Program-made: the position numbers and the translations under genes | Source: Haliclystus octoradiatus | Taxonomy: Eukaryota > Cnidaria > Staurozoa > Stauromedusae > Haliclystidae | Direction: 5' to 3' | Assembly (NCBI GenBank): GCA_916610825.1 | Contig: OU744450.1 | Location: 7,150,030-7,214,029, forward strand | DNA: 64,000 nt | In this document: piece by piece, positions 36,688 through 48,339 of the stretch | Numbering within the stretch: the stretch's first letter is position 1 | Layout: every line of letters begins with the position of its first letter | The notes under the pieces: generated by a model | What the model saw: the letters and a program-made list of their open reading frames with translations, nothing else | Told to the model about the DNA's origin: nothing | Database searches by the model: none

Positions 36688-39355
36688 TATACATACCTCA
36701 AAATGTAATAAATATCAGTTCGAACTTCCTGCTTGATTGTTAGATGTTATTGTTATCTTTATGCTTTATTGTTACATGTTGGGCAGTGTTGTGATGTTTT
36801 TTTGCAAATCTAATTTTACTCTCCATCTGACCCTGAAAAAGTATGGTGTATCACAAGTAACTCACCCGCTTCCGTCCTGGGTTTAATCCTATTTTAATTA
36901 AAATCATGCTCTGCCTCATGTTTTTGAATTCTCCAGTGTGTGCAAACTGTTTGCTGATAATGTATATAGCTTCCACGGGACAAGGTCCATATTTTTGGTA
37001 TACAGGGCAGTGATACGGGGTCATTCAAATATAAAAGGGTACCTTTTTCAAAACTCAGAACAAAACCTAATGTGTTATTGTTGTTTTTTACTTTCCAAAA
37101 GCAAGAATTAATACATAAATACACATTACAAAATTAACAATAAAGTGATAAAGTGACAAGGACAAACACGGATTAAATAATAAATAATTATTGGACTATT
37201 TAATGTGTTCTTGGCCATGAACATTCTTTGAGGTATATTTTATTTACTTTTTCAATTTATCATCTTTGTGAGAATTTTGTCAACATAAGAAATAATAGAT
37301 ATCGTGTACAAGACATGAGTCTACAACATGACTCGCCTGACCTGGGCATTAGAATCCCCAACATAGAAACGAGCATATAGTATAATTAGTATAACTCTTT
37401 GCCTACTATATACGGAAGCTGGAGTGGGGTCAGTCTGGAATTACCCCCCTTTGTCAAGACTGTCAATTGGTAAATCAGATAATCTTATTAAACCATTTTT
37501 GTATTTTTTCGTTTAAAAGTAGATAAGATCGCATGCTTAAGATTATTTGCGATTTACAAATTGCTTGCAATCTTTAACCGGGTCTTTAACCTATCAGTTC
37601 AGGTTAGTTATGTTTGTAAACAAAGTAGTTGCTATAAAAAGGGACACATTGCTTTCTCTCTTTTGAGTTATATTTCAGTATTGAGTTAATCATTTCCAAC
37701 ACTAAATATATAATTATCATAAACAGCCAAATAGCCAATAACATTGTTTCTCAATTGCAATTTTTGCAAGTTTTAACGAAGTGTCCTGCAGATGATAATG
37801 TTTTTAAGCTCGATTTGCCACGTCATTTCTGAAAGAAAACGCAGCTGCAAATTGGGCCAAAGAACGACACTTCTAACAAATTCTTACGATTTTGTCAATT
37901 TCGATAAATCGTATTCAACTTTCAATTATCCGCATTTTGATATAATACTTTCATATAATGATGTATTTTAGCAAACAATACACGCAAAGCTGAAAATGTT
38001 AAATCTGAATATTGTATAAACTTTCATTATGTTGAGTTTCAGAACACAGCGACATACAATTCATGTAAAGAATAAAAATGGATAATATAATCATATATCT
38101 CACTTACCTAGTATACCATATAACATCGTTATCTAACAAGCATAATAATAAATCATAGTTGAATTATTAGATGGTTTTCATTTCGGTTTCGATATTGGTA
38201 TATTATTTGAGGAGCGTTTTTGTCTAAATAGCTGGTCTAACGGGTTGCTACTGGTGTTCATATCGTAGAGTCAGTCGGTGGTGGGAAAAGTTCCTTACAA
38301 AAGCAAAATGAATTCATACTATAGCTGGTACAAGTCTGATTTTTTATACAACCAGTCAGCAAACAGATAGTAACCACATTATTCTAAAAAACTATTTCAT
38401 GCAGTCTATCTATGTCAACTTCAATTCACAACCTAGAGGAGGCACTTCCATGCATTGGCTATACGGTGAAGTGTTATTTTTATGGGGTCCTTTCTCCAGA
38501 TTCTTATGAAATTTTAAAGCGTCAATTCAGAAGATTTTGAGATTTTGAACTTTTTTTGATCTGTTTTGATTGCAAAAACATGAAATTTTAGGTTGATATT
38601 GGCTCAGAGGACTATTCCCTTTTATTGCTCTCACAAAAGACAGAAATCCTAATGAAATAGCCAATATGAAGTTTAGAAAAGAATTCTATTCTTCAACGTT
38701 TTGCTACTATAGATAAACATCTCTCAATGTTAAATCAAGATTCATTCAATGCTATAGTATACCTATATTATTAGCCTACAGTATCAGCCTCTATTTACAA
38801 TGTCTGCATATGAACTAACGTGTTATTTTCCGCCCAGTAATATACACTGAGTTGTTGACCTTGTTTCTTAAAAGACCTCGAGATTGATACTCATGGCCAC
38901 TTCAGTATTCTCAATCATTGTTTTCTGATGAAGCAGAGCTACTTAACGAGTAGGCAGGAGCCTTTATCACATGTTCTATTCCATGAAACTCAAACTCATA
39001 GCCACAGTACTGTTGGTATAACACTATATGTGTTGAAGGTCTTACGTAATCAACTGATCATACAGGTATTTTGGAGGTTTGCTTATATAACGAGATGGCG
39101 CACTTAAATTCCATGTTCTGAAACCCCCTACAATAAAAAGTAATTGGTTTTGATTTTGATATATTTTTCAATTCTATGTAAATTTGAAATAATTTAATTA
39201 TTTACATGCACTGAAAGGCAATCACATGATAGTTTTTAATTTACTAGCTCTATACGTGCAGCCTTCCATAAAACTTACAAAATTGTAAAATTATAAAAGA
39301 AAGTAATTACAATTAAAATTGTCTGGGTGGTTTAATAGGTAAATTTACAAAATTG
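36688..39355. other. Intergenic, nothing recognised
   Basis: AT-rich sequence. I see no exon, RNA gene or repeat with clear structure. Confidence 0.5.
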
Positions 39356-39736
39356 TTACAAATTAATATTATTTAGGCGATGTTTGAAAATAGATAAAGA
39401 TGGGGGGGATACGACATCTTCAGGAAAAGAGTTCCAAGCATTTATTGAATGCAAAAAGAAATATTTTAAAATTGTTGTACTTTTTTGAGCATAGACTTTT
39501 TTCAAATGTCCACGCGTTATCCGATCTCGTGGTTTTACATAGAAAAGTATTCGATCTCCTAAATTAACCAGGCCATTAATAACCTTGAACATCATAATAA
39601 TGTCAGCTTTTAATCTTCGAAACTCTAATGAATCAATATTTAAAACGTTAAGTCGGTCTTTGTAACATAAATTTTTATTAAAGCAGAATGAGACAATTTG
39701 ACGAGTATATTTTTGCTGTACTGATTCCAAAACTTG
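39356..39736 (-). pseudogene. C-terminal fragment of a non-LTR retrotransposon reverse transcriptase
   Basis: The 124-codon frame has the familiar tail of jockey/CR1-type RTs: ESVQQKYTRQI, then YKDRLNVLNIDSLEFRRLKA, then DRITRGH and NAWNSFPEDVVSPPSL before the stop. The catalytic RT core and the endonuclease are missing. The 5' side breaks directly at a SINE fragment (39747-39862) in the same orientation. It is 5'-truncated and therefore not functional. Confidence 0.85.
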
Positions 39737-39746
39737 TATGTTAGCT

Positions 39747-39862
39747 GGTACTCATTTGACGTTTAAGATAAAGTCAAGGTTGAGTTGGCCTTCAGGAGAT
39801 TAAAACCACAGTCAATCAGATATGATCAGATTCGTTGTTCTGCCATCTGGGCTAATCCTCCC
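39747..39862 (-). mobile_element. SINE, tRNA-like head only
   Basis: Matches the 5' third of the SINE at 8455-8817 (GGGAGGATTAGC, ATGGCAGA, GACTGTGGTTTTAAT, AACTCAACCTTGACTTTATC). The B box is degraded. It stops at GAGTACC, where the LINE fragment begins. Confidence 0.75.
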
Positions 39863-41176
39863 TTTATACAATCTTTCTGTCTGTGAAATCATTCCTAGGT
39901 GTATAGAGTAATACATTTTTATGTTGTTCCAGTACGGTTCCTCACTCAATTTTACGTGTAAGATAGACACTGGGCTGGACTGAAAATCCCGGATGTCAGT
40001 TACACAAAACTTTTAGAGCACAAAGTTGAGTAAAAACTGAAATGGACAATTTGACTTCCATAGAGTATACAACAGCTTGTAGAGTAAAACTAATAATACG
40101 CATTACGCAGTTAACTCATTTCATTGAATTTCAAAGTCCAGCCTGTTCTTCTTATTGGTTTGTGAAGCTATCACATGTATATACGTACAATTACGAATAT
40201 CAGCAAATTTCAGCTCGCTTCATTTTCAAGATTGCGTCGTTTATAAGTGGAAGCATGCTTTCCTTAATGTACGTGTCAGTTTTGGCAAATAAAATACATA
40301 CATTTCCCTTGAACAAAAGCAATGGTAGAAAATTCATAATCACTCTTGTTGCATCTTTATCATTTCAACGATTATTCTCTTCAAAGCGCAACGACGAAAA
40401 CTGACAACTGTTAATATACTGTATATATATTGATATAATAAACTAAAGAGTTTTTTATCAATAAAATATTCCAGTATCTTTTATAGCGCTATATAAACTA
40501 TGATTCTACAGCTTCACTTGATAAATTGTTCCACCAAAGGATTACCCCGCTATTAATAAACGAATATCACAACATTAAGCTTTCAGATTTGCACAGAAGG
40601 GGGTTCGGCCACTTCACAAAAGGGGATAATAAAGACTGATAGACAACGGAGATCTACAAAATGAAAACAGACAATCTGTAATCAAACTTTTATTCGAAGG
40701 ATAAAATATCATTGTACATTTGTTTACTACTGAAAAAGCTGAATTTGCAGATGTACTTCAACTTTTTAGAGATTTAATAGTGCGAGATGAGCACCAACTA
40801 AAAATGCGGGGACCAATTAGTCCTTATTCTCAAGTTTTAAGTGGTTCTAGACCTCAGCATTCAAATGAATTCCTATGATTCTGTAGTACGATATGAATAC
40901 TAATATCAAGGCTACCAAGTCGTTTACACAAGCACTTCATAATCATGATAATACAGTATCTTAAAACAGAGATTACGAATGGTGATAAATAAATATGCTT
41001 GACGTCCGGAAAGCTCCCAAATAGCCACAAACATTCGTGATTCCTCAGAACAAAATTATTAATTTGAAGAAGTTTTGAGAAGAGGGTGCGCTCTTTTCAT
41101 CGTTGCATAATGCTCATAATAATAAGAGTGATGATAATGTGATTATACGGAGATATTTTGTTGTCACGAGTACCCT
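39863..41176. other. Intergenic, no supported gene
   Basis: A 120-codon frame at 40042-40404 (+) has no recognisable domain, splice context or biased composition; I do not call it a gene. Confidence 0.4.
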
Positions 41177-41304
41177 CAGTAAAGTAATGAAGGCAGGCCC
41201 AACCGAAGGCATCCGTTCCAATCTTCTTTCAAGGATGTGGCTCTTTTAATTCAGGGCAATGATCTTTGCTGATCTCAGGAGCGATTTCATAGAGTTCTGC
41301 ACTG
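41177..41304 (-). mobile_element. SINE, 3' tail only
   Basis: Matches the 3' third of the SINE at 8455-8817 (GAGATCAGCAAAGATCATTG, AAAGAGCCAC, GATGCCTTCGGTTGG). Confidence 0.7.
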
Positions 41305-42384
41305 TATGATGATACATATTTATTACGTATTGCCTCGGCAAAGGTTGAGCGATTATAAAATTACACTAGTTACTAGGTATAAGCGAGTCTTGATTATTCT
41401 CTATATGAAACTTATTGGGGTGACAGATATTTGACTATATGCATTGTAGCTACGAGGAGGCAGAATAGGAGGCAGAAATTGCATGGAGAGTAATTGAGCG
41501 AGGTAAGACTGTTGCAAAACTGTTACCTCTATCCTATATAGATTCCCTATAGATTAAACAAAGTTCCAGAATAATCCCCCTCAAACGACATACTTTTATG
41601 TAATTTTGGAAGGAAAGTTAAAGCTTGTTCTTGCAGTGCAAGCTACTTTAAAAGTACGTAGCTAGTTTTCAAAATAGTTATAGATTTCTCCGCAGTTTGA
41701 AACTATTTACCAGGCTTCAAATATTATTAGCTTCAATTTTTCTCTAAAGCCTTTCCTTTCGTTTTGCCATTAGTTTTGTTGCTAAGTCAATGATCCACTA
41801 AATAGAAGGCTTATCATTATTATTGATGATTATTTTTTGGATTACTATAGATGGTCATTTTCTCTACCCATTATTGTGGGGGGGGGGGGAGAATCCATTT
41901 GAGATAGATGTTAAGGAGATCTTTATTCCAGTGCAACCACTTCATACATGATATCCAATATACGTATATTGGTTGTCATCATCATCATCATCATCATTTT
42001 ATTTATTTATCCTCACATTCTACTACAGTTTTCTAAAACAATGTTAAAAAAGTAGTTACCTAATGGCATGTTTTATAGAATAGCGAATGATTTTAAATTA
42101 GCGATTGCCATCAAGGCTTAGCATGTGAACAATCAGCTGGCTATGGACACAGCAAGCACAAGTCAAGTGCTTCATACACAAAGCACTTATATCAATCAAA
42201 AAACCCAGAAGCCCTCCAAAGACCATGGATACTGAATAGGTACCCTCATTAGTTTCGCACGTCCCCGTCCGACATAAAGCAGCAGCCGATGGAACAATGT
42301 GCTAGACTCCAGCAGCTAATAATGTCTACTGAACTAAATCATCTCTTAACCAGAAAACTGTTAAGGAGACCGACAACAGAGAAG

Positions 42385-44167
42385 TGTAGGATTACTGTCT
42401 CACTTACAAGTACAATATCGATTTTATACGGAGTGGCAATCTGGTGTATCACATACTCTGGCTGATGCCTTATCTCGTGCACCAGTCCAATACCCTGATG
42501 ACAACGACCACAAGATGGCTGATATTAATGAAATATGTGTTAATTCGATCACATGAAATGCTACTGCTGTCGATATATCTGCTAAATCCACAAGTTATGA
42601 ATCCATTGCTGAAAGACTTGCTTGATATTGCAACTACTGACATAGAATACTGTGCTCCTATTAATGCAATAGAAAATGACATTGCTCCTGCTGATTTGCC
42701 TGCTACTTTACGCCAATATAAAGGAGTGTTTGATACTATGTCAATTGTCGATGGTTTTATTGTCTACAATGGTCATCGTTTACTGATACCTCGTAATAAA
42801 CGTCGACAAATACTTCAACAGTTGCACTATTCGCATCAAGGCATCGAGCGTACAAAACGTCGTATTCGTCAATTATACTATTGGCCTGGTATTAATTAAG
42901 ATGTTGAAAATACTGTTTCTGCTTGTGATGCCTGCAATATTCATTCAGACATGCTACAGAAGGAAACTATGTATCCAGCTGAACACAAACCCAATAGGCC
43001 AATTGAACAATGTTCTACTGATTTATTTTTATGTGGCAGCAGACCATACTTGGTCTATGCAGATCAATACTCTGGTTGGCCTTGTCTATAAAACAATACA
43101 ACAGTGATCCTACTTCTACAACAGTGAAGCATACACTGATTGAATTTTACAGCGATTATGGCACACCTGTTCGTCTTAAAAGCGATGGAGGCCCACAATA
43201 TTCTTCTCATGAATTCGATGAATTCTGTAACCATGGGGGTGTGGCTCATGATCCTTCTTTTCCTCATTACCCACAAAGCAATGGACATGCTGAGGCAGCC
43301 GTCAAATCAATGAAGACGAATATTGTCAAAAATTAACTACTGCAAATGGAGGGTTGAATAACGATCAACTCAATGAAGCAATTCTTGAATGGCGAAATAC
43401 ATACACCTAAAGCTGATGGTCTCTCGCCTGCCCAGCGCCTCTTTGGTACACCTATACGAACTCGTCTGCCTGTACATCATGCAGCATTTGACTCAAAATG
43501 GTTCAATTCACTACAACATGCTGATGAAGTTGCAGCTTCTATCAAACACAAACAAGTCGATAATTATAACGAGGATGCACGGAATTTGGCTCCTTTATCA
43601 ATTGGAAATTCTGTAAGAATCCAAGACACTTCTACGAAGCTGTGGGATAGAGTTGGTATAATTACTATGACATTACCTTACCGTCGCTATATCATTAAAT
43701 TACCTTCTGGTTGTGTACTTGCTCGAAATCGCCGTCATCTTCGATTAATTACTACTACTACTACTGACTCTGTCACAGACGATATTACCAAAACCTCAAA
43801 TGTTAATATTCAAGAACCGAAGAGTTACTCTCGCAGAGAAAGAAGCCCTCCAAGTTATTACTGATACCAATAATGATTGAATATTCTAGACAACATAGAT
43901 GCGACATTTTACCTTAATTTTACCTTTACTTAACTATTACTATTACTATAAAGTTTAAACTTACTCATTTAGTTACTTATATAATTACTTCCTAGAAGGG
44001 GGAATTGTGGGATTACTGTCTCACCTACATGTAGCCTCTCTTATATAACCAATTCAGATAATAATTGCATATATTATGATCACGTTGTATTTACTGCCTC
44101 GTACCACTCTACTACTCGTCCCGCTACTCGTATACGCTTATTCCTATCAATTACATTTGGAATAGCA
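42385..44167 (+). mobile_element. Broken Ty3/gypsy-like LTR retrotransposon (pol 3' end and LTR)
   Basis: From 42421 the reading frames give the RNase H end motif LADALSRAP, then an integrase H2C2 zinc domain (HYSHQGIER ... CDACN), the DDE core with STDLF, SDGGPQYSS and NGHAEAAVKS, then DGLSPAQRLFGTP and a C-terminal tail. The coding sequence is interrupted by a TAA at 42897-42899, at least one frame change near 43080, and a stop near 43335, so it is inactive. A purine tract (AGAAGGGGGAA) precedes TGTGGGATTACTG at 44006, the probable start of the 3' LTR. The LTR may end with CACA near 44167. The first 26 bases of the LTR recur at 42385-42410 with three differences, directly before pol, so gag, protease and most of RT are deleted. 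Confidence 0.8.
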
Positions 44168-45768
44168 CAATTGGAGTATATTGTTTCAAGGAATATGATG
44201 TATGCCTAGAAATGAGATAGTCCATATGTTTTATTTTATTGGCCAAAGCTGACACGTATACATTATCATCATAAGGAAGGGATGTTTCTTATAAAACACG
44301 TAATTTTAAACTACAAATACATTGAATTAAGTAACTGTTGTACCTTAATACATCGCACAAGGTATACCTCTCATTAACGAGGCCACTTATCAATTTAGTT
44401 TAATTATATATTTGCAATAACTGCATAAAACATCTTGCTTACCTAGCTCTATTTGAAATTTGTAAATGTTGCTTATTCTGAATTCTGATATTAAGGAATC
44501 AGAATTTTGTTTGGTCCAGTTTTCTGCTGTTTTCCCAGTCGGTTTCAAGTGACATATTTGAGTTATATATCATAATAATGATTACAATTTAGAATCATTG
44601 TTTTCCAGTTATTGTCCGGCTTAAATGTTTTATTTCGCTTTCAGCCTTTCTGTTTCACATATCTAAAGAAATATGCTGTTTCAACAGTACTAATTTTATG
44701 AATTTCATTTTCTACAACAATTTTCCCCCTTTGATGAATTCCAAGAACACCTCTGTTATTTACATTAACTAAACATTGTGGTTGACTCATTGCTAGTATG
44801 TTATAAATAGGATATTATACGTATAGTGCATTATACTGTATATATTTAATTTCAGTCTGCTTACAAATAGTGACATTCTTAACTGATGTTGCAATTAAGT
44901 CTGTAGATATTGTAGGAACTTTCATTTCTACGAGAAATGTTGTTATTTTACGTCTCTATTTTATTAATCAAAAAGTTCCTGCTGGTTGATTGATTTTAAG
45001 CAATTACACAAAAGTGATGTAAAATCTTTCAAAAATTCTCGAAATAGTCAAAAATAGGATACCCAAAAGTTCCAAAATTTGAAATCTCATACCCAAAAAG
45101 TTTTTTCTTAGCTGGAATATGGACTAAAAAAGTGGCACATTTCCATATAGCCGTCATTTGGGAGTACCACCCGGGATTTGCATGAAGCCTATAAATTTCA
45201 TAAAGGAGTTATTGATCCCGCACAACGATAAAGAAGTAAAGTGCAATTCATTCAATAACATGCATGTCTCGATGCACCTTTGTAATCAAGATTGTTAAAA
45301 CTGGTTTATGGTTCAAATTGTATGTATGTATGTATGTATTTTGTAGCACATTGGCTAACAGGCAATAAACAAAGGAGGATATTTTTAAATGTATCAGTTA
45401 AATTAGTTCAAACTGGTTCAAACGGACTCAAACTTATTCAACATAGTTCAAACTGCATAGTATACAGATATGGCCGTCCCAAAAAACTTATTTTGAGAGG
45501 GGTATAGAGCAATAAATTTGCCAACTTCACCGGAATCCAAACCGGATATGCATCCGGTAGGAAGTTATGGTGCACAATCCGGAGTTGAATCCACCTGATA
45601 GAGTATTGCTATACTGTATAAATTGTACATTGACCTAAAATCATCATCAGCGGGCCCAAAAATTCCTTCGTCTATCCTCTTGATCTAACACGAAAGTTTT
45701 GAAGATAATTATCTCTATGTATCCATGATTTGTGCGGACAAGATGTGAAATGATTCTCTTACTTCCAG
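44168..45768. other. Intergenic/intron, one family C repeat
   Basis: AT-rich with a family C copy at 45010-45180 and a short GTAT repeat near 45320. It may be intron of a + strand gene whose last exon follows. Confidence 0.4.
45010..45180 (+). repeat. Dispersed repeat family C
   Basis: GATACCCAAAAGTTCC, CATACCCAAAAAGTTTTTTC and GGGAGTACCACCC parallel 13547-13745 and 18895-19110. Confidence 0.65.
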
Positions 45769-45995
45769 TCTTACAAAGCGAACATCACAATATTCCTTTG
45801 CCATTTCCTCCCTCTTTTCCTGACTGGAGACATTTCAAGGAAGATTTGCCGACTGAGCAAGTCGTCAGGGGAGTGCCACGCTACCAAAATCCCCATATTA
45901 GGAATGGCCCTGGGTACAGACTCCAATTTGATTCTAATATTTTTATCGGTGGAAATAAAGATAGAAAGAATACTGGGTCAACAAGAAGGAGATAA
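45769..45995 (+). CDS. Possible terminal coding exon, unrecognised protein
   Basis: After a TTACTTCCAG acceptor an open frame (entering with two bases of a split codon) runs 75 codons to TAA. The composition looks protein-like: PLPFPPSFPDWRHFKEDL, then GVPRYQNPHIRNGPGYR and FDSNIFIGGNKDRK, rich in Pro, Arg and aromatics. There is no start codon in frame before the acceptor, so earlier exons would lie upstream, and I could not find them. An AATAAA follows at 46432-46437. I do not recognise the family. It could also be a chance frame. Confidence 0.45.
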
Positions 45996-46431
45996 ATTGA
46001 ACACTATATCTAAGGGAAAGTAGCTTTTAAACAGATAGATTAAGAAAATACATGTTTTGGTCTAGATGAAATGAAGTTATCAAACTAGAAGTTTTGAATG
46101 TCTTGCTGTTTGAAATGAGATGAGCTTTACCAACATCTCTGAAACGAAAAGTGAATCCTTCTATCATTCAGAGGGATTTTACTGAAATGAAAAATGAGTT
46201 TTTCATACAGGAAAGTTATCTTTCTTCAAACTTCTCAACAATTTATGTTTCTTGAAGAACATGAAGAGAACATCTGCACATACAAGAGGAGAGAGGCCAG
46301 CTATTTATTTTGAGAATATCAAAAACATTGCAATGCTGAATATACAGTGAATTACGTAGCTCAATGAAGATTACTGCTATTGCAGCATTACGACATTAAA
46401 TATGTGTTATATAATAATGATACAAATATAG

Positions 46432-46437
46432 AATAAA
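46432..46437 (+). promoter_or_regulatory. Poly(A) signal after candidate terminal exon
   Basis: AATAAA 437 bases downstream of the stop codon of the candidate exon, on the same strand. Confidence 0.35.
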
Positions 46438-46439
46438 AG

Positions 46440-47700
46440 TTTATCGGAGAAATCTTTAAGGAAATGATCCACTAATGTTTACAGGGTGTAACAAAGGCTT
46501 TAGTCTTCCAAGAACCACGCCGGCCGTATAGGATTTGAAAACGTTTAAAAATTCGGAAGAAGTGCATCAAAGTTTTAAATGTGACTAGTTTTAATTTAAT
46601 TATAGTTATATGAATTTCAAAGAAAAGAAAGTTTAACATCTAACAACCCTGCTTATCCAACAACTCCATTCCCCACTCATCCCCAAACCCATCCTGATAA
46701 TAGATAACCTTCTGAATTTGTGATGGCTCAAACATGTGGTTCCCAGGATCATACACTTTGTGACATCCTGTTCATGCACGTGGCAGTAAGTGGTACGTTG
46801 CGAGTAAGTATGTGTGGTGAGTATATCACATAATTATAGTAAGCTATTTTATAAGCATTGTGATTGTGAAATCATGTTTTGTGTGTAAATACTTTTCTAG
46901 TATTTAGTGTCCTTGTGAAGTGGTAGCAGTGAATATGCAGTGAATATATGCATTATTGAAGGATTATGGCAGTAACTCTGTGTTTATAAAGTGATCATTC
47001 AAATATAGAATAAAGTTCCTATAGTCCCTGAGAGATATCTCCAAGGAAATGATATGCTAATGTATTTCAGGTGAAACCCTGGGGATGTAGCAAATGAATT
47101 AGCCTTCTATATGAACTGAGCTGTTAGATCGAAATCCATCTGGGATTAAATATGTCACATGTAATATTAAACTAATATATGTACATGATATGGAAAATGA
47201 AGTAATACATCTCTTACAGCTCTAAAGTGGAAGTTAATCATTCTCAAAGAAATTATCCGTTCAAATTGCTTTCAAATTCCGGCATACTATGTGTTCTTGT
47301 GAAGATGTACCAGTGAATATGTAACATGTAAGTGATATGGCAAATGGAGTGATACATTGCTTACAGCTCCTCAGTGGCAGAAATCCCCAAAGAAATGATA
47401 GGCTGATATTGAACGTGTGGCCGTGGAAGGTAAGTCAACTGATGCGCAAACAGCAATTAGGTATTCTGTATATAAATCCTAATCCGGCATGTGTCGTTAT
47501 GAAGCTGTAACTAATATGGTAAATGTACATGTTTGACAGATGTAAAACAATAGCTCCAACAGCTCTTATGTGAAAGAAATGTCCAAAGAAATGAATCCGT
47601 TTGTGTTGTGGAAAGTTATACAATAACGATGTGTAATCCTGAATTCGCAATCCTGTGAATCCCAATCCGGCATACTGTGTCATCCAGAAGCAGTAGCTGT
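46440..47700 (+). repeat. Diverged tandem repeats, unit roughly 200-300 bp
   Basis: Blocks recur in the same order and orientation: CAAGGAAATGATATGCTAAT / CCAAAGAAATGATAGGCTGA / GAAATGATCCACTAATG, then ATCCGGCATACTGTG / TTCCGGCATACTATG / AATCCGGCATGTGT, then GTGAATATG. Four or five decayed units can be followed. They lie between convergent genes. Confidence 0.6.
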
Positions 47701-48327
47701 GAAGGTGATGTTATGATCATTTTGGTATGCTCTCTGGCTTGTCCAGTAATCATGGTATAAGGAGAACAATGTATGGGATGTCGATGTCAAGTTGTTGTTC
47801 TTGCTTTCGGGATCTGTGAATTCTTGTTGATTCCTATGTGACTCCTTATCCTGATTTAATGATCATCCTTTGATCAATGTCCTATTCTGTCATTTTCAAG
47901 GCAATTGCCCAAACAATCATCTAGAACACAGCAACAAAACAAAAGTCAGAACAGATAGATTAAACAGCAATACTCAAACGAGCATTCGAATATTTTCAAA
48001 GGCTTGAAGTTATCTCTAAAAATATCAAGAACAAACTGCATATCAACTTAGGATTTTGAATATTAAAGCCCCATAAAGCGTCAAGGAATAAATATTTCGA
48101 TAATTATTCATAAATAATGAATGCTGTTATAGATCAATGCTATTATACTGTACATTAGCATTATATAAATTTAAAATAATATCAATTCATGAAAAATCCC
48201 ATGATGTATTAAATATCCCCTGTGAAGTATTAATGAATAAAGTGTGTGTAATATATACCTATGGTATAGTCTGTAATCAGTGCGTAGGATACACTGTCAT
48301 TGAATGAATTCAGCAGAAATTTTGAAA
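47701..48327. other. Convergent intergenic spacer
   Basis: Nothing recognised between the tandem repeats and the 3' end of the SR gene. Confidence 0.5.
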
Positions 48328-48333
48328 TTTTAT
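48328..48333 (-). promoter_or_regulatory. Poly(A) signal of SR gene, very close to the stop
   Basis: AATAAA on the minus strand only about six bases after the TAA at 48342-48340. If it is used, the 3' UTR is extremely short. No better signal was seen just downstream. Confidence 0.45.
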
Positions 48334-48339
48334 TGTTCT

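Noticed and set aside
40042-40404. 120-codon plus-strand frame
   Set aside because: Longest unexplained frame in the region, but composition is unremarkable and no domain or gene signals were seen.
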